This document shows positions 35,825 through 46,658 of a DNA stretch of 64,000 bases, in pieces. Below the pieces are notes generated by a model. The model had not been told where the DNA came from, did not search any database, and saw only the letters and a list, made by a program, of their open reading frames with translations. Made by a program: the position numbers and the translations under genes. Within the stretch, counting starts at the first letter, position 1. Each line of letters opens with the position of its first letter. Source of the stretch: Rhododendron vialii (Eukaryota; Streptophyta; Magnoliopsida; Ericales; Ericaceae); NCBI RefSeq assembly GCF_030253575.1, contig NC_080559.1:28050501-28114500 (forward strand), read 5' to 3'.

Positions 35825-36354
35825 ATGGCTGCTAGCAATGTTACAGATAAAGGTGCCTACACCTATTATCATTTGTTTCCTTGTCCTATTTTAATCTGGC
35901 AAATAATATCATTTGATTCTAGTATAAACCCTCGGGCAGTACTTCATAGCTGTGCCAAGTCTTTGGATAAATTGTTTTCCTGGCTTCTGTTTACATACCT
36001 AAAGGACATGGAAATGCAATGTAGAAATCAACTTCTCCAGGGTAAGTGTTGGCCAAAAACAAAAATGAACAAATTTAGGGATAGTAAATTGTTAATAACC
36101 AGCCTATCATAGTGCACTTATAATTTCTGAGGCAATTCAGAAGGACATCACCGAAGGTACTGCAAAAAGAAGATGAAACACCAAATCTAGAGCCACTGCA
36201 AGAAGAAACTGATACACATCTGGGCACAACAATCCATATCAAAGAAAATAATAAGGCGGACACCAATGGAAAAACCACCCGATGCACAATGTAGTCTTGT
36301 GCCATCATTTTGCAAGCACCGAGGTCTCACTTGCCCCATTTCTCATGAAGGAAT

Positions 36355-38550
36355 TCAGGAACTCCCAGGTGTGTGACTGAAATAATATTGTGGAGATGGT
36401 TTCAATGTCGGCGTAGAAGAGTACGACAGAAATTGGGAACCAGAATAATCCCGATTGCCAGGAAATAGTGATGTCAAACCAGGGGATGAGAATGGGATTT
36501 GGTTTGGATATCTGTACAATGAATCAAAGTTGCTTGTAAGTCGTGAACCTGCAGCACTCAAGAAAACAGACGGAAGGATATCCATTCCCTTACTTTCAAC
36601 AAGCTGATTGTGGGATCCTAACGAGAGAGAGGAAGAAGGTAACCCTAATCCCTCGTTTATTTGGAAGGAGGATTGTGCTTCAGGCAGCATATATCCAGGT
36701 GGTTCAGGCAAAGCTCTCAAGCTTAGGGCATTAGCAGAAATAGCTGCAATTGGTCCAGGGTACATAGGAAGGTGGTTCAAATGGCTCGGGACATTATTAA
36801 CACAAATAGCCGCAGGTGGTCCAGGGTACATAGGAAGGTGGCCCAATCCTCCCTGTGGCGATGGCCGACCCGCCACTCTTACTGCTAGCACCTTCCCTTC
36901 CATTTTTAGCCCATGCATATGGGTCACAGCCATGGCAGCATCAATGGAGCTTTCAAATTTAACAAAACCGTAACCTTTACTTAGACCGGTATTTCGATCC
37001 ATAATAACTTTCACCTCACTGATCTTACCAAACGGGCAAAACAATTCTCTCAACCGATTTTCATCAACAGCTTGAGGAAGATAGCCCACATAGAGGTCTG
37101 CATCACTGGTTTCTCTGTCGGGTTTGCCTTTTGTGTTTGCAGTCGAATACGGACAACTCGACGAGGGATGAGAAAAGCTTCCACATGTTGCACATGTGAT
37201 CACCATTTTGAAAGTAGATTGCTGGTGGGGACAAGCATAGCCTTTATGCCCTACCTCCTTGCATACCCTGCATGCACTACCATTCAGTTCCGCAAGCTCC
37301 TTCAACTGGGCACGCTTGTGGTCATTCATACCCTCGTCTACTGGAATTAGCAGTTTCTCAACCATTTCGACAGCTGCATCAAGAGAATGCTGGTTATCTG
37401 CTTCTATATGGACATGCAAGTCTTCATTGTCAGATTCAGAATTATTTTTATCAGGTCCTCTTGCAGACCCCTTACCCCGCAGTAGAATCCTAGCTCCAGT
37501 TTCCTTCTCCAGCTTCTTTTGTGTGTTCCCCCTTGGGCCAATTATAAGACCAATAAAATTATAAGTAGGATATTCTTTCACCGGTATGTAAAGTTTCTTG
37601 AAGAGCTTCGGAGGCTTGTAATCGGGAAGAGCATTGAAGATTGGGTTCTCCTTAACCAACTTTAAAATGACCCTTCGGCGTTCTCCTTCTAGCTTCTCGC
37701 GAAGCCTCGCTTCTCGCGTATTTGTTCTTATACCAAGGTTATTGTACTTCGGCTCGGGAGAAGGGGACCTTTTCTCCTCCGGCCTGTCGTCATGAAGCTC
37801 TGAACTGAGCAGCTTGCTGTTTAACTCTGACAGTCTAAGTTTCAACTTCTGAATTTTTGGATCCATATTGTTTCCAACCAACCCTGTGACAAAATTGGGA
37901 AGTTGAATAGGGCCAAGCATTTTTAAATCTGTTACCTTACTAGCCCACCTGGTTTTCCTTCTTTTACTGGTCTCGTTGCCTTCTTCAGTTTTCCCATCAT
38001 TTTCATCCCATCTACTACGCCTTCGTTTTCCAGAACTTCCAGTATCCTCCTGCTGTTTATCAGCATCTGATTCTGCTTTGCATGCTTCCTCCTGTCTGAA
38101 CTTATTTTGAATGACTTGACACAGCTCCAAATCACTTGTCACGTCCAGTGACCTCTTGTTTTCTCTTGATTGGTAGTCTCCTGATGGGTGATCATCTCCA
38201 TCGATCTCACCAAGAGAAGACGGTTTCAATATTATCTCTTTCAAAGCGTCCTCATCTGGTGAAACGGACTCCGCAGGTTCCTCAGCTGACTCTTCAAATG
38301 GTTCAACACTTGATTCCTCCTCTGGGTCTTCTTCTTCAGAGCCCGTTTCCTGATCTTCTTCAAGTTCCTCTTCTGCATCCTCTTCACATTCCTCTTCTGG
38401 GTCTTCTTCAGACTCCTCACTGTCATCACTATCACTCTTAGGAGAAGATTCAGGGACATGTTCAACAACAGGCTCCTCCATTGGAGCCCTGACTTCAAAG
38501 TTGGAGTACGAGTTCATTCTGGAACTATATGAAGCTTTGGGTTTCCTCAT
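36355..38550 (-). CDS. SF1: Splicing factor 1 / branchpoint-binding protein homologue
   Basis: One 731-residue coding exon. The reading frame continues upstream to 38652, but an acceptor (ATGCAG/GTACG) lies 5 bases before the ATG at 38550, so I start at MRKPKASYSS. SF1 binds the intron branchpoint and U2AF in early spliceosomes in the nucleus. Order: acidic region (30-105); two basic-Trp motifs, KRRRSRW (175-181) and KRRKTRW (196-202), like U2AF ligand motifs; helix-hairpin region with SPSP (about 228-315); KH-QUA2 with GLIIGPRGNTQKKLE (317-405); zinc knuckles CX2CX4HX4C at 427-440 and 453-466; RRM (485-560) with LYVGYLP and GYGFVKF; Pro-rich tail with HLPMYPGP twice. The RRM after the knuckles is the plant SF1 form. 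At5g51300 is longer (about 800), so the tail is shorter here. A probable 5'-UTR intron spans about 38556-40302. Confidence 0.93.
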   Translation of the reverse strand: MRKPKASYSSRMNSYSNFEVRAPMEEPVVEHVPESSPKSDSDDSEESEEDPEEECEEDAEEELEEDQETGSEEEDPEEESSVEPFEESAEEPAESVSPDEDALKEIILKPSSLGEIDGDDHPSGDYQSRENKRSLDVTSDLELCQVIQNKFRQEEACKAESDADKQQEDTGSSGKRRRSRWDENDGKTEEGNETSKRRKTRWASKVTDLKMLGPIQLPNFVTGLVGNNMDPKIQKLKLRLSELNSKLLSSELHDDRPEEKRSPSPEPKYNNLGIRTNTREARLREKLEGERRRVILKLVKENPIFNALPDYKPPKLFKKLYIPVKEYPTYNFIGLIIGPRGNTQKKLEKETGARILLRGKGSARGPDKNNSESDNEDLHVHIEADNQHSLDAAVEMVEKLLIPVDEGMNDHKRAQLKELAELNGSACRVCKEVGHKGYACPHQQSTFKMVITCATCGSFSHPSSSCPYSTANTKGKPDRETSDADLYVGYLPQAVDENRLRELFCPFGKISEVKVIMDRNTGLSKGYGFVKFESSIDAAMAVTHMHGLKMEGKVLAVRVAGRPSPQGGLGHLPMYPGPPAAICVNNVPSHLNHLPMYPGPIAAISANALSLRALPEPPGYMLPEAQSSFQINEGLGLPSSSLSLGSHNQLVESKGMDILPSVFLSAAGSRLTSNFDSLYRYPNQIPFSSPGLTSLFPGNRDYSGSQFLSYSSTPTLKPSPQYYFSHTPGSS

Positions 38551-38555
38551 CGTAC

Positions 38556-40302
38556 CTGCATTATGAAAGCTATGATTGCTAAATAAAAACTGGAGTGCTG
38601 CATTCAAAAGTAAGCAAACAAGTAAACACTCTAAACATAGAAGAAAGACCACCTTTCATGGAAACAAGTACCAAGTGATACGAGAGATAATGTTACATCG
38701 ATAGAACAATAAAATGAGATCAGCTGAAATGGTTGAGGAAAATTTGAAAACTTCAAAACATTCAAATAAATTAACTAAATCTTCCAAACGATGACAAACA
38801 TATAACAAAATTAACAGATTTAGAATCACGCTTCGAATATAAAAAGTGCAAGGTTTGTGTATTCATAATTACTTTCGGATCAGCATAACTACCATTTAAG
38901 ACTATTAGGTGCAAAACTTATCCCAAAAGTAAAGCACAAGGAACAACAACGTTCTGTTAGAAGAGGCAGAAAAAACAGGTGAGTTGTTAAGCACAAGATG
39001 AATAACCTTGCAGCTAGACCAATTCCCACCTTGCAGCTAGACTATTTCAAAGTCATCTAAGCTACGTCGTACATACGTTTCTAAATGGCAAGCACCAATG
39101 TCCTAAAGCAAGATATATCTGCAAGACTACAACTACAAATCCATTCCTAAGGCTCAAACATGCCACTGTTCGAAAATACCAAAATGGAGTATGAGAGTAT
39201 CCTACACAGAAGAAAAGAACATTATCTCAGTTCATTGAATAACATTTCCTGAATACACTAGAAATCCGATAAAGGGAGTGACGCATTGACATTCAACAAC
39301 CTAAGTGGTTCAAACAATACATTTTCCTCACTCATCATCTTAAAATATAGACACGAAAGTAATTTAGGTGTGCAATTAAGTGTTGAGATCTACATATTAG
39401 ATTTATTCAAACACCAGACCAAAGCCTACATATAGTGCTTCCAGTTAATTGTTCAACCTGTGCTTTTACTTCAACAAGATAAACTTATTCTCCATCACAT
39501 CTTGTCAAGGTTTCGTTACCAACATCTTAGCAGTCTTCATGACAGATTCTCAATGATAAACACATCATTGTGCAGTGGATTTCCATAAGCTGAACAATTA
39601 TTTGAAATACACGAAATTTAAGAGATGAGTGTTCAGGGGCTGACACAAGGGGGTGCCCGGCCCCCGCACGGTTATAAATGTTTTAACTTATTATACTAGT
39701 TTTTTAGGATAAATTTGGAAAAAAAAATTGGGATTGGCCCCCGCAGATCCCTTAGGCGCAAAAAATTCCAAAACTTCTCATATATGCATAGAAAAAACTC
39801 CCTAAAATTCTCAGTTATCAACCATTGTTTTGTTTTGTTTATAAATTCAAATGACACCAACGTATACAAGCATAATCTCTACCTCATACCTTGTAATTAC
39901 TGATGCATACTTAATGATATATACATTTTCGATATCAATACCGACATACACGTGATTCAGGCCGCCGCTAAGTACAAATCATGCGTCCGCCACCGCAGAG
40001 TACAAATCCATTATCGACCATTTCAGATAGAGGTAAGCAGGAATTTAGATCTACGTGGGTTCACAAAAACTTATAAATAGAGCTTGTTCTTGAAACCAAT
40101 TCAGTGACGAGCGGCAGGAAAATCTAACTCCTCAGGATTCTTGACTAAAAATAAAAATTGCATTAACTTCGACGGCACCCACAAAAATTGCTTGCAAACG
40201 TACAGATTGGACTCCATGTTTGTAAATAGAGATTAGCATATACGTATAGGTAGGGATAGGAGTTCTTAAAGAGAAAGGAAAAGACCAAATTGAAATGGGT
40301 AC
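38556..40302 (-). other. Probable 5'-UTR intron of SF1
   Basis: On the minus strand a donor GCAG/GTACCC at 40303/40302 and an acceptor ATGCAG/GTACG ending at 38556 bracket about 1.75 kb. No other long reading frame occupies this interval, and the coding exon begins right after the acceptor. The intron carries a TE remnant at 39634-40040. Confidence 0.5.
39634..40040. mobile_element. Decayed DNA-transposon remnant
   Basis: It begins GGGGCTGACACAAGGGGGTG with CCCGGCCCCCGC, a style seen at the ends of decayed hAT-like elements, and has GGCCCCCGC again at 39738. Two related phrases, GCCGCCGCTAAGTACAAATC and GCCACCGCAGAGTACAAATC, lie at about 39961-40010. No full terminal repeats are visible. Confidence 0.35.
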
Positions 40303-40452
40303 CTGCGATCGTTTCATTCCTGTCATCGGAAAACCATTATGCTACAATGTCATCAATCTCTCTATCCATATCTCGGAGACTGATTTACGTATATATATAC
40401 TCTATATATTCCTAGGGGAGGGTGGGATGGATAGTCATGAGATTATCCATTT

Positions 40453-40768
40453 GCATTTTAATTAAGTAGAAAGCTTTTTTGTTATTATTTAAAAAAAATC
40501 TGCATTTATTAACTTTTCGTTAATTTTTTTTGAAAGGAATTTAAAAAGTAAAAAATTACTGTACAATCATAATTTTTTTTTTAATAAAAACGAATTTTTT
40601 GGTTTATGACTTTTTTTTTTATCTTTATTCATAAAATTAATTTTTAATCATATTTTTTACTTTTTAGATTTGTATGAATAATCAATAATTTTTAAAAATT
40701 TGAAAAAAATTAACAAATACAATTTTTTTTAATAATGACAAAAAAGCTTTCTAACTTAATTAAAATGC
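40453..40768. mobile_element. AT-rich foldback MITE, copy A
   Basis: GCATTTTAATTAAGTAGAAA at the left pairs with TTTCTAACTTAATTAAAATGC at the right, and pairing continues through GCTTTTTTGTTATTATT for about 60 bp, then more weakly to the centre. The interior phrase GAATAATCAATAATTTT is shared with the element at 54603-54922. Confidence 0.75.
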
Positions 40769-40852
40769 CAAACCACCCCTAAGAGTTTCACTGGTCGTGA
40801 CCCTTTTCTTCACCAATATTTGGGTAGAGATTTGAGTCAAAAGCTTAATTTG

Positions 40853-41160
40853 TATAAGACATCTCCAAGTCTTAGTTTACCCATATCTATTACTAAATGA
40901 CACATTTATAATTAATAAGTGATACATTTGTAATTAATGAAAGTTAATTAATAAGTAACATACTTGTTTAATGACAGTGAAATAAGAGTTTGAGAAAAAT
41001 AGATATAAATTTGGGTCTCTCCAAATTTGGGTGAGGAAAAAGGTAAAACTCAAAATAAAATGGGTAGGAAAATGAATATGCATTGGAGATGAGTTTTCAG
41101 ATTTTTCACTCAAATTTTAGATATAGATAATAAAATTGGTAAGGATTGAAGATGTTATAA
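40853..41160. mobile_element. MITE of the CATCTCCAA-ended type
   Basis: The ends TATAAGACATCTCCAAGTC and GGATTGAAGATGTTATAA form imperfect inverted repeats. Interior blocks such as TTTGGGTCTCTCCAAATTTGGG and GCATTGGAGATGAG are typical of this MITE type. About 308 bp. Confidence 0.6.
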
Positions 41161-42524
41161 GGGGGCTCAGAATTAAAAGTTAGAGTTATCAAAATAACCC
41201 AACACCAGAATTTTATTTTTTATATAATTGTTTTTTAATATTATTAATAATTAATTATTTATGTATATAGGTACTTAAAAGTGGACAATTTGAATCCAAC
41301 TTTAAGAACCCATCTAAATTCATCCATATATAATCTGCCCAAGTCCACCCGTATTCAAATACGTATGATTTTTAATTGGGTTAAACCCACTGATTTCAGC
41401 AACACAACCCCAACCACCTCGATTCGCCCCGCCTCCGCCTGTGCCCCACACCCCGAAGCTCGCCGCCGACTCAACCTCTCTCTCCACCTTCTCGATAACT
41501 TCCTTGATCACCTCCTCCGCTTCCTCCCCGACCTTTTTCAGTTTCTTCCTCAATCCTATGTCCCCCGTCATCGACGGCAACTCCGCCGCCTTCAGCGTCA
41601 TTGTCGTTAGTTTTCAATTCGACCTATTGTTCTCCGATTTATTCGTACTCAGCATTTTCGTTAGTCTTCCTTGCTTCCCAAAGAAATGGTTTTGCAATTT
41701 GCATTGATCCAGTTTCTTAATTCTTATTCTTTGTGTGTATATGTCTTTTGTTCGTATATTATTTATGTAAAGAAACTACTATTTGGACGTAATTCTTTTC
41801 ACGAAACTGCTATCATTCTGTATTGGTCAATGATTAGAGTTTCTATTTAACAATCTAATTTCATCTGGAAATGAAAAGGGGGAAGAATGAAGGAAAATGG
41901 GCCGGGCCGGGTTTGGGTATAGCTTGACCCATATTCGATCCGACGCGTTTCAATCCACTTACTATTGATCCGTATTCGACCCACCCACATTCAACCCACA
42001 ACCTGTAAAAACCCGACCAAACCCGCCCATTTGCTATAAGTACAATTCTCGCTAAAGCAGCATGAACTTGCTTACGTTGATCAATTAACTGATTTTTTGA
42101 AGAAACTCTCGGGAGTTTTGTCAATCTTTGTCGTTCACTCATCAATGAAATTTGGAGCATTAATCTTTGAGACCGAGTTAGCAATTTTGACTGCGTAATC
42201 TTTCTTCACTTTCAGGTTTCAATCACTGTGGCCACTTTCCATATGTAGTTGTTCGGTCAAAACTCAAATTCCAAGGGTTCCTTTGCTCGTGTGGTTTAGA
42301 AACTTAATGCAACTGTACTAGAATCAATTTTGCATAATACTTATCTGAAAAGTATTTATGACAAAAAAGAGTCTTTTACACTTGTGGCTAGAAGGATTTT
42401 CAAGAATAAATAGAGGGTTATTTCCCAAAAACAAAATCTAGAAAAAACCAGATTAATTAAAGTAGCTGGAAGACTAATTCTATAACAGCAATCAAAGAGG
42501 GATCAATGTCAACGACATAGATTA
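41161..42524. other. Intergenic stretch before the PPR gene
   Basis: A GC-rich patch at 41400-41610 contains a coding-like minus-strand frame (listed separately). The rest, including Asp/Pro-coding-like repeats around 41915-42030 (CCCGACC and CCCACC phrases), has no recognised gene. Confidence 0.4.
41320..41601 (-). CDS. Possible small coiled-coil protein or exon
   Basis: This 93-codon frame starts MTLKAAELPSMTGDIGL and has a charged helix at about 22-50 (KKVGEEAEEVIKEVIEKVER) with coiled-coil spacing. A Gly-rich stretch follows (WGTGGGGANRGGWG). In the helical part, codons favour GAG, AAG, GTG and GCG, unlike the AT-rich surroundings. The last 20 or so codons look non-coding, and a possible donor (AATCA/GTGGGT) lies at their start, so it may be a first exon or a decayed piece. 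I do not recognise the family. The plus-strand frame at 41441-41707 is an alternative reading of the same patch. Confidence 0.25.
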   Translation of the reverse strand: MTLKAAELPSMTGDIGLRKKLKKVGEEAEEVIKEVIEKVEREVESAASFGVWGTGGGGANRGGWGCVAEISGFNPIKNHTYLNTGGLGQIIYG

Positions 42525-44165
42525 TTGATGGCTGGGAAAATGGTTGTCTTGACGATCAGAGGGCTGGAAGATATGTTTGCACCTTTATTGCAGAAGTGGG
42601 TTGGCATAGTAAGATTGAAGAAAGTACATGCCCAAATTGTCAAGTTCTCACTGGCACAAAGCAGCTTCTTGATGACAAAAATGGTGGATATATGTGATAA
42701 GAATGGAGAAATAGAGTATGCAACTTTGCTCTTCAAACAGGTGGTTGAGCCAAATAGTTACTTGTACAATGCCATGATTAGAGCTTATACTCATAGCCAC
42801 TTGTATATATCCACAATCAATGTTTACAAGCAGATGTTAAGAGACGGAGACCCACAAGGTAAAGACCCGATTTTTCCTGACAAATTCACGTACCCATTTG
42901 TGATCAAGTCCTGTGGAGGTCTTTTGTGTCTTGACCTGGGTAAGCAAGTTCATGTGCACGCTTGTAAATTTGGGTGGAAGTCCAATACGGTGATTGAAAA
43001 TTCATTGTTGGATATGTATATAAGGTGTGACAATTTAAGTGATGCACACAAGATGTTTGAGGAAATGAGCGGGAGGGATGTAATATCATGGAACAGTCTC
43101 ATTACTGGGCATATTAAATTGGGCCAGGTGAGAAGAGCTAGAGCAATGTTTGAGGAGATGCCAGAGAAGACAATCGTCACTTGGACGGCAATGATTTCTG
43201 GGTATACGCGAAATGGGTTTGATGCCGAGGCATTGGATGTTTTCCGGAGAATGCAAATGGAAGGAGTTGAGCCTGATTGGGTCAGCTTGATTGCAGTTTT
43301 GCCGGCATGTGCACAGTTGGGAGCTCTTGAGCTTGGGAAATGGATTCACTTCTATGCAGAGAAAAATGGGTTTTTGCACATAACCTGTCTTTGTAATTCT
43401 CTGATTGAAATGTATGCAAAATGTGGAAGCGTAAGCCAAGCGTGGCAGCTGTTTGATGAAATGCTAGAAAGAGACGTGATCTCTTGGAGTACAATGATTG
43501 GAGGATTAGCAAATCATGGAAAAGCTCGTGAAGCAATTGTGCTATTTCAAGAGATGCAGAGGGCAAAAGTTGAACCAAATGAGATCACTTTTGTTGGACT
43601 TTTATCAGCTTGCACACATGCAGGATTTTTGGACGAGGGATTAAAGTACTTTGATTCTATGAGAAAAGATTATAACATAGAGCCAGGGATTGAACACTAT
43701 GGTTGTTTGGTTGATCTCCTTGGTCGAGCAGGGCACATTGATCGAGCACTTGAAACCATAAAGAACATGCCAATGGAACCCGATTCAGCGATTTGGGGTT
43801 CTCTGTTGAGTTGTTGTAGAACTCATAGTGATCTTGAAGTAGCTGTTATAGCAATGGAGCAACTTCTAGAGCTTGAACCTGATGATGCAGGGAACTTTGT
43901 CTTGCTTTCGAACATATACGCAAAACTTGGGAGATGGAATGGCGTGTCGAGGATGAGGAAACTCATGAGAAGTAAGAGCATGAAGAAGACTCCAGGGGGC
44001 AGTGTGATAGAGGTCAACAATGTGGCTGAAAAATTTACGTCAGGAGATCGTTGTAATCCATATACAGAGGTTATCTACTGGATTCTAGAGCTGCTGGCTT
44101 TGCACCAAAGCGGATATGGCAATGTGCTTGAAACTCTGTTGGAGGATGCAAGTGAAAGTATATGA
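42525..44165 (+). CDS. MEF21: E-class PPR protein, MEF21-like RNA editing factor
   Basis: This intronless 546-residue protein is made of PLS-type pentatricopeptide repeats. It starts after an N-terminal part without a strong transit peptide and continues to about residue 460 (examples: NSYLYNAMIRAYTHSHLY, RDVISWNSLITGHIKLGQ, KTIVTWTAMISGYTRNGF, RDVISWSTMIGGLANHGK, NEITFVGLLSACTHAGF). The E domain follows (IWGSLLSCCRTHSDLEVA, LLSNIYAKLGRWNGVSRMRK, KTPGGSVIEVNN) and the protein stops without a DYW domain. It closely resembles Arabidopsis MEF21 (At2g20540), which is needed for C-to-U editing of mitochondrial cox3; such E proteins use a DYW partner for deamination. Two nearby in-frame ATGs exist (42525 and the next codon), so the exact start is uncertain. 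AATAAA occurs at 44561. Confidence 0.93.
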   Translation: MMAGKMVVLTIRGLEDMFAPLLQKWVGIVRLKKVHAQIVKFSLAQSSFLMTKMVDICDKNGEIEYATLLFKQVVEPNSYLYNAMIRAYTHSHLYISTINVYKQMLRDGDPQGKDPIFPDKFTYPFVIKSCGGLLCLDLGKQVHVHACKFGWKSNTVIENSLLDMYIRCDNLSDAHKMFEEMSGRDVISWNSLITGHIKLGQVRRARAMFEEMPEKTIVTWTAMISGYTRNGFDAEALDVFRRMQMEGVEPDWVSLIAVLPACAQLGALELGKWIHFYAEKNGFLHITCLCNSLIEMYAKCGSVSQAWQLFDEMLERDVISWSTMIGGLANHGKAREAIVLFQEMQRAKVEPNEITFVGLLSACTHAGFLDEGLKYFDSMRKDYNIEPGIEHYGCLVDLLGRAGHIDRALETIKNMPMEPDSAIWGSLLSCCRTHSDLEVAVIAMEQLLELEPDDAGNFVLLSNIYAKLGRWNGVSRMRKLMRSKSMKKTPGGSVIEVNNVAEKFTSGDRCNPYTEVIYWILELLALHQSGYGNVLETLLEDASESI

Positions 44166-44284
44166 CCGCGGGAAAGTGTAAAAACTACTTTCACTCTATG
44201 CTCTTGATCTCTCTTTTTCTTGTTCTAGTGTAAGAAAGTGGTGCACGTAACTAGTTGTGTGTACTAACTCTTGTGTGAGAGAGT

Positions 44285-44412
44285 TGTGTGTACTGACTCT
44301 AGCATTTGAGTTTCGGACCGGGCACTTTTGTTGCCTTGCTCCTTGTTCCTGTTAGTCTTTGTTATCTTCAAAGATTAATAAAAAAAAAAAAATTTGCCGT
44401 TCAAAAAAAAAA
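44285..44412 (+). mobile_element. LINE 3'-end fragment
   Basis: The sequence runs through TTGCCTTGCTCCTTGTTCC and GATTAATA to an A run, then ATTTGCCGTTC and a second A run, the usual look of a plant L1-type LINE 3' end. Similar phrases flank it (CTAGTTGTGTG[TA]ACTAACTC at about 44251 and 44461), suggesting insertion into a locally repeated region. The exact target duplication is unclear. Confidence 0.5.
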
Positions 44413-45156
44413 GCCTCGTGCGAGAGAGACTTAGTAAGGTGTCCAAAGTTTGTGTCTTCCTAGTTGTGTGAACTAACTCTTGTGCGAGAGAGAGTCATCC
44501 TTTGTGAGTGATAGTGTGTGTTGTTTGTACACAAATTTAGAGTACAAAGTGTTTGTAATCAATAAAGTTTTATTTACTTGTTATGTTCAACTCTTAAAAG
44601 TCTGAGTTAAGTAGCTTGGGTTAGTCCCAAAGAATTAGCAGAGTGCTACGCTGGGCTGAGACATGCCTCATCAAGTGTAGGTCATGAGTTTGGTGACCTG
44701 CACGTGTGGGATGAGCAATTGCACGAACCAGGGGCATGAGCCTAAGATATTCATCCCAAAAAGGAAAAGAAAATGGGCGTCGCTCAATTTTTTGGATGTA
44801 TGATACTGTACATTTTCTATAGCTCCATGTTGGATTGTTTTATATGACACGCATTTTGGCTTTTCTTCTTATAGCTAAGAATGACCCTTCCATACTGATT
44901 GCTTTCATTACATATTTTCTGTGCGCACAGAATGGTCACTTGGAAAAGAATCAGACACGCATCTAACCGTTCCAGAGAGATGGCAGAGGAGGTTGTAGGA
45001 CAAGATGCGATCACAAGAGAATTCAACAGGTGGTTGTGTGAAGAGAAGTCCCACATCGTTTGGATACCAAAGTAATATGAAGAATATAAGAGTGAGGGCA
45101 CCCTCACTTCAATAGCTAGATTTTGGGGTTGAGTTCTACTCAAGACCGTATAACCT

Positions 45157-45414
45157 ATGTAGCACCGATACCCCAAAAGGGCGCCGTGTCCACGTATTGG
45201 ACACGTGACGTGGTGTGTCCAATAATTTTTATTATTTTTTTGATAGGGGACACGGCTGGGGACACGCCGGGGATACGGCTAGGGGTCAAAATGTAATATT
45301 TTTTTAAATTTTTGGGGGTTAATATGAAATTATTCAAAATATTTGGGTTAAACTGTAATTTTCTCTTTGAAAAAAATTTATACAATTTGTGAAATTATTC
45401 ATATACAATGGTTC

Positions 45415-45481
<67 letters not shown>

Positions 45482-45578
45482 ATATATGTACATATATTTA
45501 TTTATACACGTGGTGTGTCCCCCGCCGTGTCCGTATCTCCATTTTTTAAAAATTGCGGTGTCCGTGTCCGTGCTACAT
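45157..45578. mobile_element. Non-autonomous TIR element rich in GTGTCC phrases
   Basis: The left end ATGTAGCACCGATACCCC and the complement of the right end (ATGTAGCACGGACACGGAC) match over the first 9 bases and then more loosely. GTGTCC/GGACAC phrases repeat near both ends (CACGTATTGGACACGTGACG, CGGTGTCCGTGTCCGTG). No transposase is encoded. A TA/TG microsatellite lies inside. Confidence 0.6.
45418..45479. repeat. Compound (TA)n(TG)n microsatellite
   Basis: About 16 TA units followed by about 14 TG units. Confidence 0.95.
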
Positions 45579-45746
45579 TGTGTGTGACAGGTTGAATGCA
45601 GTGATTGTTTTCATCTCTGGGATCATTATAGGCTGGCGTGGAATGAAGCTCGAATGGTATTTGTCCAAAGACTAATCCAGGGTCTGAATCTGGAACTTGA
45701 GTTGCTTGAGCTGATTTTGGCATACAACTGTCAGTCAGTTATTGCA

Positions 45747-45942
45747 TTGACTTGTGTCGTAGACTTGTATGCCCTCCAGAGGGCTCAGTTGTATCTACCA
45801 TACGGTAGTCTCATCAGATACCGATTGGGCATGTGGCATTCATCTTGACTTGCGTCGGAGACTTGCACGCCCTCCGGAGGGCTCAGTTGTATCTTCCTTA
45901 GGGTAGTCTCATCAGATACCGATTGGGCATGTGGCATTCAAC
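45747..45942. repeat. 98-bp tandem duplication with a central palindrome
   Basis: Copies at 45747-45844 and 45845-45942 differ at about a dozen positions. The second contains the perfect 14-base palindrome GCCCTCCGGAGGGC; the first has GCCCTCCAGAGGGC. The right halves (GTCTCATCAGATACCGATTG, GGGCATGTGGCATTCA) are nearly identical. Most differences fall in the left half. No coding frame is shared, and the identity of the unit is unknown. Confidence 0.9.
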
Positions 45943-46658
45943 TTCCGGAGGCGCACGCGATTTTGGTCTTGATTGCCAGTGTAAACAGATCATTTTTTTT
46001 TTGGTCTAGATATTGGACTTGATAATATCTCATTTGATATGAATTTAAGCAACATGTAGATAAAGTTAACAAGTTATCTGATGCTTCATTTGAAGCTGTA
46101 AAGATTGTAACGTCCTTGGATTTATGGCTTGTTTTGAGAAATGTAGTGTACAAGGAAATGAAAATTTTCTTTTTGAAAAGCTGACGATCTAGGATATCAA
46201 ATAACTCGGGTAGCCAAATATAAAATTGAATGTTTCATACTATGTCAACTCTTATCATTCTTGTTTTCTTTGTGCAACAAAGCAAAAGAAGAGGCATATT
46301 GGATCTTACGAGTTCCTAACATCATATGGCAGATGACATGGCCATCGTTACTGTGAAATTCCACTCATTTCATTCTTGGAACTGTACAATACAGAGCATA
46401 ACTTACACAACTCTAAAGTGAAAATACATAGGAATTTCTACCCTCCTCAAAAACAAGATCTTGCTATGGCTTGCCACTTCCAGACTCACTTGTGTCGACA
46501 TCTGCACATGACTAATTACAAAATTTGCAGCTTATCCAATCAATTTGATAGGCAGTATTCGTGCTGCTATAGGAAAATTCGCCAACTGTCTTTGCCCTTT
46601 GCAAGGGAAAGATTGAGAAGAACACAATACAAAAATTGCAGCAGAGAATACCACACTT

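Larger units (their letters stand above)
44413..46658. other. Intergenic stretch between the PPR gene and MSH3
   Basis: It holds a transposon-like element, a TA/TG microsatellite and a 98-bp tandem duplication, each listed separately. No gene is recognised. Confidence 0.4.

Noticed and set aside
38551-38652. Extension of SF1 by 34 residues at the N-terminus
   Set aside because: The extension is hydrophobic, unlike SF1 proteins, and is separated from the start by a good splice acceptor; it is probably intron.
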